Below are positions 37,613-46,514 of a DNA stretch of 57,144 nucleotides, one piece after another. The stretch lies in assembly GCA_018820925.1 (NCBI GenBank), contig JAHJNJ010000027.1:1-57144 (forward strand). Direction: 5' to 3'. The translations under genes and the position numbers were made by a program. This stretch comes from Gammaproteobacteria bacterium. Its GTDB lineage: Bacteria > Pseudomonadota > Gammaproteobacteria > Burkholderiales > Gallionellaceae. A model generated the notes under the pieces. It saw nothing but the letters and a program-made list of their open reading frames with translations. It was not told where the DNA came from and ran no database searches. The first letter of the stretch is position 1, and every line of letters starts with the position of its first letter.

Positions 37613-39409
37613 TTATTCGGCCAGATCGGCGGAATGCGCCGGCTTGTCCTGATTGGCTTCCTGCATGACCTCAACCACCCTGCGATAGAGCTGGCCCGCA
37701 GACACCGGCTTGTGCATCAGCGGGATGCCGCTTGATTTGGCTTCGCGCAGCCGTTTCGGCGCGGTGTCGCCGGTAAGCAGGATGGCGGGCAGATTGTTTC
37801 CCAGCAGTTCTCGCAGCGCCGCGATGGCTTCCACGCCGGTGCGCTGTTCGCGCAGGCGGTAGTCGCTGATGACCAGGTCGGGAGGGTGTGCGCTTGCCAG
37901 TTCGAGCGCTTCTTCGATGGATTCTGCCGCTTCGCATTCGCAGCCCCAATCGCGCAACAGGTGCAACATGCCTTCGCGCACGATCGCGTCGTCGTCGACG
38001 ACCAGCAGTCGCGCATTCAGCAAGCGAGTCCGGCTCTGCTTCATGGCGACATGCAGGTCGGAAATGGCATTGTCGATTGGCATGGTCAGGCGAAATACGC
38101 TGCCGCGTTGCGGGGTGGATGCCAGTGTCAGGCGATGCCCCAGGGTGCGCGACAGGCCGTCTGCAATTGCCAGGCCCAGCCCCAGGCCTTTGTGCCGGTC
38201 GCGTTCCGGATTGCCGAGTTGGTGAAATTCCCGAAACACTTCCTGTTGTTGCGCGGTTTCTATCCCGACGCCGGTATCCCAGATTTCCAGAACCGCCTGA
38301 TCGCCGCGCCGCCGGCATGCGACCAGGATGCCACCCTGTTGGGTATAGCGCACCGCATTGGACACCAGATTGCGCAGGATCAATTCCAGCAGCACCGGAT
38401 CCGTGCGCACGGATATGTCGGTCTCGCGCGAGCGATATACGATGTCTTTTGCATTGGCTTGCGGCGCGTGTTCGTTTTCGATTTTGTTGAGCAAAGGCTG
38501 CAGGCGAAACGGCTGTATCTGCGGTTCGATCACGCCGGCCTCGATGCGCGAAAAATCGAGCAACGTGTTGAGCATTTCGCCCGAAGCTTCGGACGTGGCG
38601 CGCGCGCTGTTGAGAAGTTCGCGCTGGTAGTCGTTCAAGTCGGTGCGCGACAGCACTTCCAGAAACAGGCCCTGGGCATGGATGGGCTGGCGCAGATCGT
38701 GGCTGGCCGCGGCCAGGAATTTCGATTTCGCGGTGTTGGCGAGTTCCGCCTCGCGCTGTGCGGTTGCGGCGACTCCGGTTTCCACACGCAACTGATCCAC
38801 CAGTTCGACGTTCTCGAAACGCAGCTTGATGGCCGCGCGCGCCGCGCGGGCGCTGTTGAGGCCCTGGGAAAGCAGGGCGGCAAGATACAGGATCCCGGCT
38901 ATGCCAAGTGCGTTGTAGGCCGGGTCACCCAGCAACCACAGTTTCGCGACCACCACCGCCAGTTCCATGAAGACGAAAACGATGAACACCGGAAGCACAG
39001 GCGCCATCAGCGACATGGCGCTGCCCAAAATGCCGGCGACGACCGAGATCACCAGGATGCTGCCTGTCATGGTGGTTGTATCCAGTGTGGCCCAGGTCAG
39101 CGCACCCCAGAGCGCACCGTCCAGGCCGTTCAGCAGCATCAGAATCCAGACCAGCCGATGTGCCCGATGGTGGGGGATGCCGGACGCGAGATTGCGCCGG
39201 GAGAGAAAGTAGATATTCAGCTTGGACAGAATCACTGCCGCACACCACAGGCCCAAACCCATTGTATTGCTGTCGTTGGACAAGACGACCAGCATCAGGA
39301 GCGCCAGCAAAAAACCGGGAATGACCGAACTGCCCACGTTGCCCATCAGCAGGCGCAGTTGTTCAACCAGAACGCGGTCTTCGTCGAGTCGCAACAGGTT
39401 TGCTGGCAT
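37613..39409 (-). CDS. Hybrid sensor histidine kinase, tandem paralog 2
   Basis: A 598-residue kinase with the same layout as paralog 1: membrane sensor, HisKA with His237 in AASHDLRQPIHA, HATPase, and a receiver with VVDDDAIVREGMLHLL and ISDYRLRE. It aligns with paralog 1 along its whole length including the N-terminus (NLLRLDEDRVLVEQLRLL), so the two are the closest pair. AAGGAAG precedes ATG 39409. It ends in a short polar tail, DKPAHSADLAE, not present in the others. Confidence 0.92.
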   Translation of the reverse strand: MPANLLRLDEDRVLVEQLRLLMGNVGSSVIPGFLLALLMLVVLSNDSNTMGLGLWCAAVILSKLNIYFLSRRNLASGIPHHRAHRLVWILMLLNGLDGALWGALTWATLDTTTMTGSILVISVVAGILGSAMSLMAPVLPVFIVFVFMELAVVVAKLWLLGDPAYNALGIAGILYLAALLSQGLNSARAARAAIKLRFENVELVDQLRVETGVAATAQREAELANTAKSKFLAAASHDLRQPIHAQGLFLEVLSRTDLNDYQRELLNSARATSEASGEMLNTLLDFSRIEAGVIEPQIQPFRLQPLLNKIENEHAPQANAKDIVYRSRETDISVRTDPVLLELILRNLVSNAVRYTQQGGILVACRRRGDQAVLEIWDTGVGIETAQQQEVFREFHQLGNPERDRHKGLGLGLAIADGLSRTLGHRLTLASTPQRGSVFRLTMPIDNAISDLHVAMKQSRTRLLNARLLVVDDDAIVREGMLHLLRDWGCECEAAESIEEALELASAHPPDLVISDYRLREQRTGVEAIAALRELLGNNLPAILLTGDTAPKRLREAKSSGIPLMHKPVSAGQLYRRVVEVMQEANQDKPAHSADLAE

Positions 39410-39466
39410 ATCTTCCTTTTAGCGCATTTCGTAACTTGGCAACCGCCGGCAGTGGTGTGCGCGAAT

Positions 39467-41242
39467 TCAATTGTTGGACGGTGTTTCTACGGTTTCCTGC
39501 TGCAGTTCGACAAGTCTGCGATAGAGCTTGCCCGGGGAAACGGGCTTGTGCAACAACGGAATACCGCTGGCCTGCGCTTCGCGCAAGCGCTCGGGGGCGG
39601 TGTCGCCGGTGATCAGCAGGGCGGGCAGCGTTTCACCCAGCAATGTGCGCAGCGCGGCGATGGCCTCCACGCCGGTCCGCCGCTCGCGCAAACGGTAATC
39701 GCTGATGACCACGTCCGGTCTGTTCAAATGCGCCAGCGCAAGCGCCTCTTCGATGGATTCCGCCGCTGCGCATTCGCATCCCCAGTCACGCAGCAAATGC
39801 AGCATGCCTTCGCGCACGATCTCGTCATCGTCCACGACCAGCACACGCGCCTTCAGCAGGCGTGTCCTGCTTTGGTGCATGGGATTGGGCGCGGGCGGAA
39901 TAGCGGTTTCAATGGGCAATGTCAGACGGAACACGCTGCCGCGTTGCGGGACGGATGCCAGTGTCAGACTGTGCCTCAGCGTGCGCGCCAGACCCTCCGC
40001 AATGGCCAGCCCCAGCCCCAAGCCTTTGTTGCGATTGCGTTCCGGATTGCCCAGTTGGTGGAACTCGCGGAACACTTCCGTATGGTGTTCCGGCGCAATG
40101 CCGATGCCCGTATCCCAGACTTCCAGCACGGCCTTTGCGCCGCGTCGACGGCACGCCACCAGCACGCCGCCGTGTTCTGTGTAGCGAATGGCATTCGATA
40201 CCAGATTCCTGAGAATCCGTTCCAGCAGCATCGGGTCGGTATGCACCAGCGCCTGCGTTTCGCGCGAGCGATAAACGATGTCTTTTGCGTCGGCCTGCGG
40301 CGCGAGTTCCGTTTCAATTTTGTGGAGCAAGGGTTGCAAACGGAGAGATTGCAGTTGCGGCTTGATCACGCCGGCTTCAATGCGCGAAAAATCGAGCAGC
40401 GCATTGAGCAATTCGCTGGAAGCTTCCGAAGCGGCACGCGCACTGGCGAGCAGGTCCTTTTGATGCGTCGTCTGTTCGGTGCGCGAAAGCACCTCCAGAA
40501 ACAGCCCCTGCGCATGGATGGGCTGGCGCAAATCGTGGCTGGCCGCGGCGAGGAATTTGGATTTGGCCATGTTGGCATCGTCGGCCACCTGCTTCTGCTC
40601 GCGCAGGCCGTCGACCAGATCCAGATTCTCGAAGCGCAACACGATTGCTTCGTGTGACAATCGGTGTGCGGCCTGCAGCCACTGGTACAGAACCATAAGC
40701 ATGAAAATCAACGTACCCGCCATGATCAGGGAGGTAGTTGTACCTTGCTGCAGGAACGGTACAGCGGCTAGCAATAATGCCGGTGTAGAAAACGCCATGA
40801 GCGAGGCAGGCCAGTATGACGACACAAAAATAGAACCTGCCACAATCGAAATCAGTATGCTGAGCAGCAGCACCTGCTCGGCCACGGAATCGGGCGAATA
40901 AAACAGAATATACGCACTGCCCCAGACAAAGCCGTCCAGCAGCCCAACCAGCGTCAGTTGCCGAGCCCAGCGCACTGCCGACTTGTAAACGGGCGGATGG
41001 GCAAAATGGCGGCGCAGCATCAGGTAGCGCATTGCCGGCATCGTAATCGCGCACAATAACCAACCCAGTACTTTGACGTGGTCCGTTTGCCACCACATAC
41101 CGAGCGCTACCAGCAGCGCCAGCACTGGCATCGCGAACCTTGCCTCATACAGCACAAGCGCCATCTGGTGGATGGCCTCGACAGTTACGCGCTTTTCATC
41201 GGCAGGCTGGTTCTCGCCATGGTCTGTGAACGGTTTGATCAT
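39467..41242 (-). CDS. Hybrid sensor histidine kinase, tandem paralog 3
   Basis: A 591-residue kinase whose cytoplasmic half (from KSKFLAAASHDLRQPIHA, His236, to the receiver with VVDDDEIVREG and ISDYRLRE) is very close to paralogs 1 and 2. Its membrane sensor is different in sequence (EAIHQMALVLYEARFAMPVL at the start). This mosaic suggests sensor replacement or faster sensor divergence. The start is uncertain: ATG 41242 lacks a clear ribosome-binding site and an in-frame TTG at 41305 would add 21 residues. It is the first kinase after the response regulator gene, separated by 72-135 bases. Confidence 0.88.
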   Translation of the reverse strand: MIKPFTDHGENQPADEKRVTVEAIHQMALVLYEARFAMPVLALLVALGMWWQTDHVKVLGWLLCAITMPAMRYLMLRRHFAHPPVYKSAVRWARQLTLVGLLDGFVWGSAYILFYSPDSVAEQVLLLSILISIVAGSIFVSSYWPASLMAFSTPALLLAAVPFLQQGTTTSLIMAGTLIFMLMVLYQWLQAAHRLSHEAIVLRFENLDLVDGLREQKQVADDANMAKSKFLAAASHDLRQPIHAQGLFLEVLSRTEQTTHQKDLLASARAASEASSELLNALLDFSRIEAGVIKPQLQSLRLQPLLHKIETELAPQADAKDIVYRSRETQALVHTDPMLLERILRNLVSNAIRYTEHGGVLVACRRRGAKAVLEVWDTGIGIAPEHHTEVFREFHQLGNPERNRNKGLGLGLAIAEGLARTLRHSLTLASVPQRGSVFRLTLPIETAIPPAPNPMHQSRTRLLKARVLVVDDDEIVREGMLHLLRDWGCECAAAESIEEALALAHLNRPDVVISDYRLRERRTGVEAIAALRTLLGETLPALLITGDTAPERLREAQASGIPLLHKPVSPGKLYRRLVELQQETVETPSNN

Positions 41243-41377
41243 GGCGCTGGATATACCAAGGTTATTCGTGCGGGGCAAGCTAACATCAGCACGATATTCC
41301 CGCAATCCCCGGTCCTGATTCGATTAACTCAAATTCCGCAATTGCGGGCCGGTTGGCCATCGTCCGACATTTTGCTG

Positions 41378-41995
41378 TTAACCCACCAGCCCGCGACGGC
41401 GTGCCGCAAAGGCAGCCTCCGAGCGGCTCGATACTTCGAGAAAAGCCAGTATCGCCTGCACATGCCCGCGCACGGTATTTTCCGAAAGCGACAGGCGCCG
41501 GGCGATGAGTTTGTTCGACATGCCCTGACATACCAGGTCCAGCACTTCGCATTGGCGCGGCGTCAGGTGTTGGGGAATATCCTGCGTTTCCTCGCTTCCT
41601 TCCGGTTGTTTTCCGGGTTCGGCATAAACGCCGCGCAAAACACGGTTGAGCAATGCAACGATCCGGTCTGCGGTGTCCGCTTTTGAAATGAAGCATACCG
41701 CCCCGCGCGCCAGCGCATTGCGCACAGTTTCCGGCCCGTCCTGCGATGACAGCACGACCACGGGAACCAGCGGCCATTTGCGTTTCAGGAACGCAATGCC
41801 GTCCAGGCCGTTCAGGCCGGGCAGGTTGATATCCAGCAGGATGACGTCAATCTGTTGCGGCGCATCCTGCGTCGCTTCGTTGAGCGATCCCGCCTCGAAT
41901 ATTTCCGTATCCGTCATGCGCGCGGCCAGCACCATGCTCAGCCCCGATCTGAACATTGCATGGTCATCAATGAGCAAAATTTTCGTAGTAGCCAT
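41378..41995 (-). CDS. NarL/LuxR-type response regulator
   Basis: A 205-residue two-domain regulator. The receiver has LLIDDHAMFRSGL, phospho-acceptor Asp55 in LLDINLPG and Lys in FISKAD. The C-terminal LuxR helix-turn-helix is LTPRQCEVLDLVCQGMSNKLIARRL followed by SENTVRGHV (split here only for length). It is the only free-standing response regulator near four hybrid kinases and the first gene of their minus-strand operon, so it is the probable output of all of them. The divergent intergenic region holds two inverted-repeat sites that this kind of dimeric regulator could bind. Confidence 0.94.
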   Translation of the reverse strand: MATTKILLIDDHAMFRSGLSMVLAARMTDTEIFEAGSLNEATQDAPQQIDVILLDINLPGLNGLDGIAFLKRKWPLVPVVVLSSQDGPETVRNALARGAVCFISKADTADRIVALLNRVLRGVYAEPGKQPEGSEETQDIPQHLTPRQCEVLDLVCQGMSNKLIARRLSLSENTVRGHVQAILAFLEVSSRSEAAFAARRRGLVG

Positions 41996-42044
41996 GTTGC
42001 CGATTTAACCTTGCCCGACACTTGCTGTGCAAGCGTTTTCAAGT

Positions 42045-42069
42045 AACCAGTCCAAATGGACTATACGAA
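42045..42069 (+). promoter_or_regulatory. Inverted-repeat site 1 upstream of the propeller lipoprotein
   Basis: AACCAGTCCAAATGGACTA and on to TACGAA contains the perfect inverted repeat AGTCC-AAAT-GGACT at 42049-42062. The same 25-base layout recurs at 48645-48669. It lies 33 bases upstream of site 2, about three helical turns. The binding protein is unknown; the adjacent LuxR-type regulator is the obvious candidate. Confidence 0.7.
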
Positions 42070-42081
42070 TAACGCAGATTC

Positions 42082-42125
42082 AGTCCAAACAGACTATATG
42101 AAATAAATTTTCAGTCGCCTACATT
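42082..42125 (+). promoter_or_regulatory. Inverted-repeat site 2 and probable -10 box
   Basis: AGTCCAAACAGACTATATGA starts at 42082 (arms AGTC/GACT). The last base of GACT is 42095 and a TACATT box starts at 42120, 25 bases later. The repeat centre would sit near -43 relative to the start site, where class II activators overlap the -35 region. No good -35 box is visible, which fits an activator-dependent promoter for the gene at 42184. Confidence 0.65.
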
Positions 42126-42183
42126 GTGCCTACTGAAGAACGCTGCTTCCCGCAGCGAAATAATTCGAGAAGAGAGACACATC

Positions 42184-44721
42184 ATGCATACCAACTACAG
42201 CCTTGCGAACCCATCTCCGGCAACTGTCATGCGCAACCTTGCACGGCCCATGCTGTGCCGGGTGCATCGCTACAGCGCAGTTGTCCTGACAGCATTGTTT
42301 GTCTCGCTGCTGGTGGCGTGTGGCGGAGGCAACAGCAGCTCAAGCGCGAGTGCGACTATCGGCACCCAGGGCGGTACGCTCGTTGGTCCGGACGGTGTGA
42401 GCGTGGCGATACCGGCTGGCGCGCTGGAACAGCCGACCGTGATCAGCATTACGCGCACGTCGGCGGGCGCACCGGATGTGCTGGAAGCCTACCCGGTGGC
42501 AGGCAATGTCTACGAGTTCACCCCGCATGATGTGAGTTTCAACAGTCTCGTCACGGTCAGCGCGCCGGTGCCCAACGGCGCCACGGGCGCGGAATTGTTC
42601 ATGGCCAGCCCCGGCGGAGACTGGAAGCAGCTGGATACCCAGGTTGCCAACGGTGTGGCCACGTGGGAGCGCAATACGTTCTCATACGCCTACGTCGCTT
42701 ATCCCTGCCTCGTCCCGACGGCCATGCTCAATGATCCCTATTGGTGCGCCAGGGAAAGAAGTTATGCCCGCATTGTTGCGACACCGCCACAGGCGCTGAC
42801 ACAAACCTCCGTCCCGAACATCATGACAGGTGATGCGGGTTCCTATCTCCTGACCCAGGCGGCCAGTTTGCAGGTTACTTCGACGTTCGGTGTGCCGGGC
42901 AACTGCCGCAATGTATCGGTCACATTGAAACACAGCCTGTACGATCCGGTCAGCTACACGTGGAGTCCCCTGCAACCGTTCAAATCACCGCTAAGTCCAG
43001 CACTTACTTTGAGTGCAAACGGCCATTTGCTCGAAGGCACCGCGCCCTTCACGGTGGCGTCGACCGAGCTGGGCAATGGCAAGCACCGGCTTTCCCTGAT
43101 TGTCGATTTGGAATGTCCCCGGGCCGCGCACGCACCCAACAGTTCGACCGTCACCGGCTGGGATACCGGCAACTATCAGGCGCGTTGGGTGGGTGACGGC
43201 ATGGTGGTGGACGTCGACGTTGTGCCGCCCGCTGTTTCTTATACCGTGGGCGGCAGCGTAAACGGTCTCACAGGTTCGGGGCTGGTGTTGCAGAACAATG
43301 GCACCAACTTCACGCCGGTTGCCGCCGATGGCAGCTTCACTTTTTCCAACTCGGTTGGTGCTGGCGCTCCTTACGACGTTAGCGTACTCACGCAGCCTGC
43401 GGGTCAAACCTGCACGGTAAACAACGGCAGCGGCACGGCCAATGCCGACATCAACAATGTGTCGGTAACGTGCATCACCACCTATTCCATTGGCGGCGCG
43501 GTCAGCGGTCTGGTCGGCTCGGGGCTGGTGTTGCAGAACAATGGCGCGGACGACCTGACCTTTACCAACAGCGGTGCTTTCAGCTTTGTCACCCGTTTGG
43601 CCGCCGGCGCGGCCTACGCCGTCACTGTCAAGACGCAACCTTCGGGCTCCAACTGTATCGTGCAAAGTGGCGGCACAGGTACAGCCAATGCGGACGTCAC
43701 CGATGTTGTAGTTGTTTGCACATCGACGGGTGCGCTGGCTCTGGTGGCCAACAGCGGCGTTACCAACGGCACCAACGGTCTGTCGGTCTACCGGGTCAGC
43801 CCGACCACGGGCGTCATGTCATTCCTCGCCAATGTCAATGCCGGCAATACACCCTATGCCATCGCGCTCTCGCCCAACGGACTGTATGCATATGTCACGA
43901 ATCAGGTCGGCGGCACCGTTTCTTCCTACAGCATTGACAATGTAACCGGTGTCGTCAGTCCTATCCCATTGAGTTCTCCCTCATCCAATAACGCTTCCGG
44001 CATTGCCATGGATCACCTCGGGCGTTATATCTGGGTGGCCAATTACGGCTTCAATACCGTGTCGGCATTTTCGATTGGCGCCGGTGGCGTGTTGACCGCA
44101 GCGGGTGCGCCGAAGGCGACGAGTTCTTTCCCGTTCGCCATTACGGCACACCCGACGGCGGACTTTGTTTACGTCGCACATGAGATGTCGAATGCGATTA
44201 CTGTTTATAGTGTCAACACGGCCAGCGGAGCCCTCACGCTGCTGCAAACGCTCAGCAATGCAATCACTGTGCCGCGCGGTTTCACCATCGACCCGAGTGG
44301 ACGCTTCTTGTACGTAACGAGCGCCAACGGCGGCATCAGCGCTTTTGCCATCAATGCCACTACCGGCCAACTGACCACGATCGGCTCTGTCAGCAGTGGC
44401 TCTGCCACGAACTCGGTCGCTGTCAACCCGAATGGACTGTACCTGTACGTAGTCAACCGCGCCGCCGCTCCGGACAATGTCCTGGTCTTCAGCATCAACC
44501 AGACCTCGGGGGCGCTCACCTTGCTGCCCACGACTTACAGCGCGGGCAACAACCCGAGCAGCGTAGCCATCGATGCAACAGGCGCCTACCTATATGTGAC
44601 AAACCTCACCAGCAATGACGTGTCGGCTTTCAGCATTGGCGGCAGTGGAGCGATCCTGACCTCTTTGGGTGCAACTGTTGCCACCGGCACAGCGCCGGAA
44701 GGCATCGCCGTGACACCTTGA
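42184..44721 (+). CDS. Lipoprotein with ZU5-like domain, two beta modules and a seven-bladed beta-propeller
   Basis: An 845-residue lipoprotein with a long n-region and lipobox LLVACGGG near residue 45. Then come a ZU5-like segment (GGTLVGPDGVSVAIPAGAL), two tandem modules of about 85 residues (YTVGGSVNGLTGSGLVLQNN and YSIGGAVSGLVGSGLVLQNN), and from about 515 a lactonase-type propeller with repeats such as NGLYAYVTNQ and SGRFLYVTSAN. It should be exported and surface-attached; the propeller may bind or hydrolyse a ligand, but no activity can be assigned. ATG 42184 lies 13 bases after GAGAGA. A probable activator-dependent promoter lies 60-100 bases upstream. Confidence 0.85.
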   Translation: MHTNYSLANPSPATVMRNLARPMLCRVHRYSAVVLTALFVSLLVACGGGNSSSSASATIGTQGGTLVGPDGVSVAIPAGALEQPTVISITRTSAGAPDVLEAYPVAGNVYEFTPHDVSFNSLVTVSAPVPNGATGAELFMASPGGDWKQLDTQVANGVATWERNTFSYAYVAYPCLVPTAMLNDPYWCARERSYARIVATPPQALTQTSVPNIMTGDAGSYLLTQAASLQVTSTFGVPGNCRNVSVTLKHSLYDPVSYTWSPLQPFKSPLSPALTLSANGHLLEGTAPFTVASTELGNGKHRLSLIVDLECPRAAHAPNSSTVTGWDTGNYQARWVGDGMVVDVDVVPPAVSYTVGGSVNGLTGSGLVLQNNGTNFTPVAADGSFTFSNSVGAGAPYDVSVLTQPAGQTCTVNNGSGTANADINNVSVTCITTYSIGGAVSGLVGSGLVLQNNGADDLTFTNSGAFSFVTRLAAGAAYAVTVKTQPSGSNCIVQSGGTGTANADVTDVVVVCTSTGALALVANSGVTNGTNGLSVYRVSPTTGVMSFLANVNAGNTPYAIALSPNGLYAYVTNQVGGTVSSYSIDNVTGVVSPIPLSSPSSNNASGIAMDHLGRYIWVANYGFNTVSAFSIGAGGVLTAAGAPKATSSFPFAITAHPTADFVYVAHEMSNAITVYSVNTASGALTLLQTLSNAITVPRGFTIDPSGRFLYVTSANGGISAFAINATTGQLTTIGSVSSGSATNSVAVNPNGLYLYVVNRAAAPDNVLVFSINQTSGALTLLPTTYSAGNNPSSVAIDATGAYLYVTNLTSNDVSAFSIGGSGAILTSLGATVATGTAPEGIAVTP

Positions 44722-44944
44722 CGAAACGGGGGCAGGAAATGAAAACCGTCGCATGCTTGTGCCAAACCTGCCGGTCCGTGTCCGGTTTATCGAAATCACC
44801 GGATTCCGGCCGTTGCCGGGATGACGAATGATGACTTGATCGGACTATCCCGTGTGCTGCAAACAAACCGGAAGCAAGTCAGGCGGTCGCTATCAAATGA
44901 AAATGACCAGACTCGAATAGCTGTTGATTTAAGGAGTATCCAGA
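44722..44944. other. Intergenic stretch before the small lipoprotein
   Basis: These 223 bases contain no gene I can support. GGACTAT at 44842-44848 resembles the right half of the inverted-repeat site, but the left half and the TACATT spacing are missing. AAGGAG at 44932-44937 serves the next gene. Confidence 0.5.
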
Positions 44945-45097
44945 ATGGATTTCACCCACAAAAATAAAATCAGGTTGAGCGCGCTATTCCTGCTTGCGAT
45001 ATTTCTCACAGCATGCGGTGGAGGCGGCGGCACAACATCTGGATCGACGACTTGTACTTGGGATAGCTCAACTTGGGATAACTGCAAATTGGAGTGA
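44945..45097 (+). CDS. 50-residue lipoprotein
   Basis: A complete small gene: AAGGAG, 7-base spacing, ATG 44945. The product has a basic n-region (MDFTHKNKIR), a hydrophobic core, the lipobox FLTAC with Cys24 and five glycines. The mature part is only 27 residues and ends TCTWDSSTWDNCKLE, with two tryptophan-aspartate pairs and two cysteines. The lipobox style matches its neighbours. I do not recognise the family. It may be a genuine small surface lipoprotein or the truncated head of a larger one. Confidence 0.65.
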   Translation: MDFTHKNKIRLSALFLLAIFLTACGGGGGTTSGSTTCTWDSSTWDNCKLE

Positions 45098-45168
45098 AAC
45101 CTGAAGAATATGAACCGCGATCAAATTGTTTGCACTGACAACCCGCTTTCGCTCCGAGGAGAAATGCC

Positions 45169-46497
45169 ATGAACCAGAATAACAACACAGACCAGCAAGT
45201 GAGCAAAACTTCAAAACTGTTAAAGCGCTTCAAGCCCGGCCGCACCCGGCTCATCAGCGGGTTGATGATGTTTACTGCGGGCGCGTTTGCGTTTGCCGCC
45301 GCACCCACTCTCTTCACCAGCGGCACCACCATCAATTCGAGTGTAATGAACAGCAATTTCAGCGAAATCGATACGCGCATCAATATGCTGGAGACGGCGG
45401 TCAACGGCGGCAACGTCGTGCTGGTGCCCTCGACGGCGACCACGGGGAATATCATGAAGGGAACGGCCCCGTTCCTGCACAACTACGGTCAGAGCAACAC
45501 ATTCCTCGGGCAGGACGCGGGCAACTTCACGATGAACGGCACCAACAACACTGCCAGCGGAAGGTTGGCATTTGCCAGCAACACCTCCGGCACAGACAAC
45601 ACCGCCAACGGCCTGAATGCGCTTCGGAGCAACACTACTGGCAATAGTAACGTCGCCAATGGCGTGAGCGCGCTCTTCGGCAACAGCACCGGCTCCAACA
45701 ACACAGCCAGCGGCGCGTTCGCGCTCGAGAGTGGCGCCGGCAACAGCGGCAACAACAACACAGCCAGCGGCGCGTTTGCACTCCGCAGCAACACCACCGG
45801 TAGCAACAACACCGCCAGTGGCGTGGGCGCGCTCTCCAACAACACGACCGGCAATAGCAACATCGCCATTGGACTTAATGCCGGTCTTGGCATATCGACC
45901 GGCGTCAGCAACATCGTCATCGGCAACGCCGGCACTGCCGAGTCAAACACCATCCGCATCGGCAGCACGGACCAAACTCGTGCTTTCATCGCAGGCATCC
46001 GCGGTGTCACTACCGGCGTCGCCAACGCGATTGCCGTGATGGTTGACAGCAACGGCCAGCTCGGCACCGTGAGTTCCTCACAGCGCGTCAAGGACGACAT
46101 CGCCGACATGGGCGATGCGAGCAGCCTGCTGATGAAACTGCGGCCGGTGACCTTCCATTACAAGGTCGACCAAAATCCCAAGGGTCGCAGCCTGCAATAC
46201 GGGCTGATTGCCGAAGAAGTGGAGAAAGTCGCCCCGGGGCTGGTGGCGCGCTCGGCCAGCGGTGAAATCGAAACCGTGTTCTACCAGCACCTCACCCCGA
46301 TGCTGCTCAACGAATACCAGAAGCAGCAGCGTCTGATCGATAGCCAGGCGGCGGCATTGGCCAATCAGAACCAGCGTGTGGCGGAGCTGGAAAAACAGGC
46401 CCTGGAAATCGTAGCGCTCCGGCAGGAACTTAACCGCATGGCCGCCTTGTTGGCACGCGTGGGGCAGTCGGAAAGGGTCGCAAGCAATAGCCATTAA
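45169..46497 (+). CDS. Secreted repeat protein with C-terminal peptidase S74 chaperone domain
   Basis: A 442-residue protein. After a long basic n-region and a hydrophobic stretch (LISGLMMFTAGAFAFAAA, about 28-46) come head-like repeats of about 20 residues with the pattern NTASGxxAL and SNTTGS (about 115-255), similar to YadA-type adhesin heads. From Ser302 a peptidase-S74 domain follows: SSSQRVKDDI, LRPVTFHYK and YGLIAEEVEKVAPGLV, then a coiled-coil tail (about 385-435). S74 domains trimerise fibre proteins and cut themselves off near the Ser. So this is probably a trimeric surface fibre. GAGGAGAAA precedes ATG 45169. The next gene starts 17 bases after. Confidence 0.87.
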   Translation: MNQNNNTDQQVSKTSKLLKRFKPGRTRLISGLMMFTAGAFAFAAAPTLFTSGTTINSSVMNSNFSEIDTRINMLETAVNGGNVVLVPSTATTGNIMKGTAPFLHNYGQSNTFLGQDAGNFTMNGTNNTASGRLAFASNTSGTDNTANGLNALRSNTTGNSNVANGVSALFGNSTGSNNTASGAFALESGAGNSGNNNTASGAFALRSNTTGSNNTASGVGALSNNTTGNSNIAIGLNAGLGISTGVSNIVIGNAGTAESNTIRIGSTDQTRAFIAGIRGVTTGVANAIAVMVDSNGQLGTVSSSQRVKDDIADMGDASSLLMKLRPVTFHYKVDQNPKGRSLQYGLIAEEVEKVAPGLVARSASGEIETVFYQHLTPMLLNEYQKQQRLIDSQAAALANQNQRVAELEKQALEIVALRQELNRMAALLARVGQSERVASNSH

Positions 46498-46514
46498 ATC
46501 TGAGGGCGGACGAA

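Noticed and set aside
37886-40657. Plus-strand open frame of over 900 codons opposite the tandem kinases
   Set aside because: It spans two separate kinase genes on the other strand and repeats itself in step with their duplication, as an antisense artefact would.
44842-44871. Third member of the inverted-repeat promoter set, upstream of the small lipoprotein
   Set aside because: Only GGACTAT matches; the left arm is missing and the bases 25 positions downstream read GAAGCA, not TACATT.
45520-45930. Tandem DNA repeats that might be a CRISPR or minisatellite
   Set aside because: The repetition is coding (NTASG/NTTG head repeats), units vary in sequence, and there are no conserved repeat-spacer blocks.
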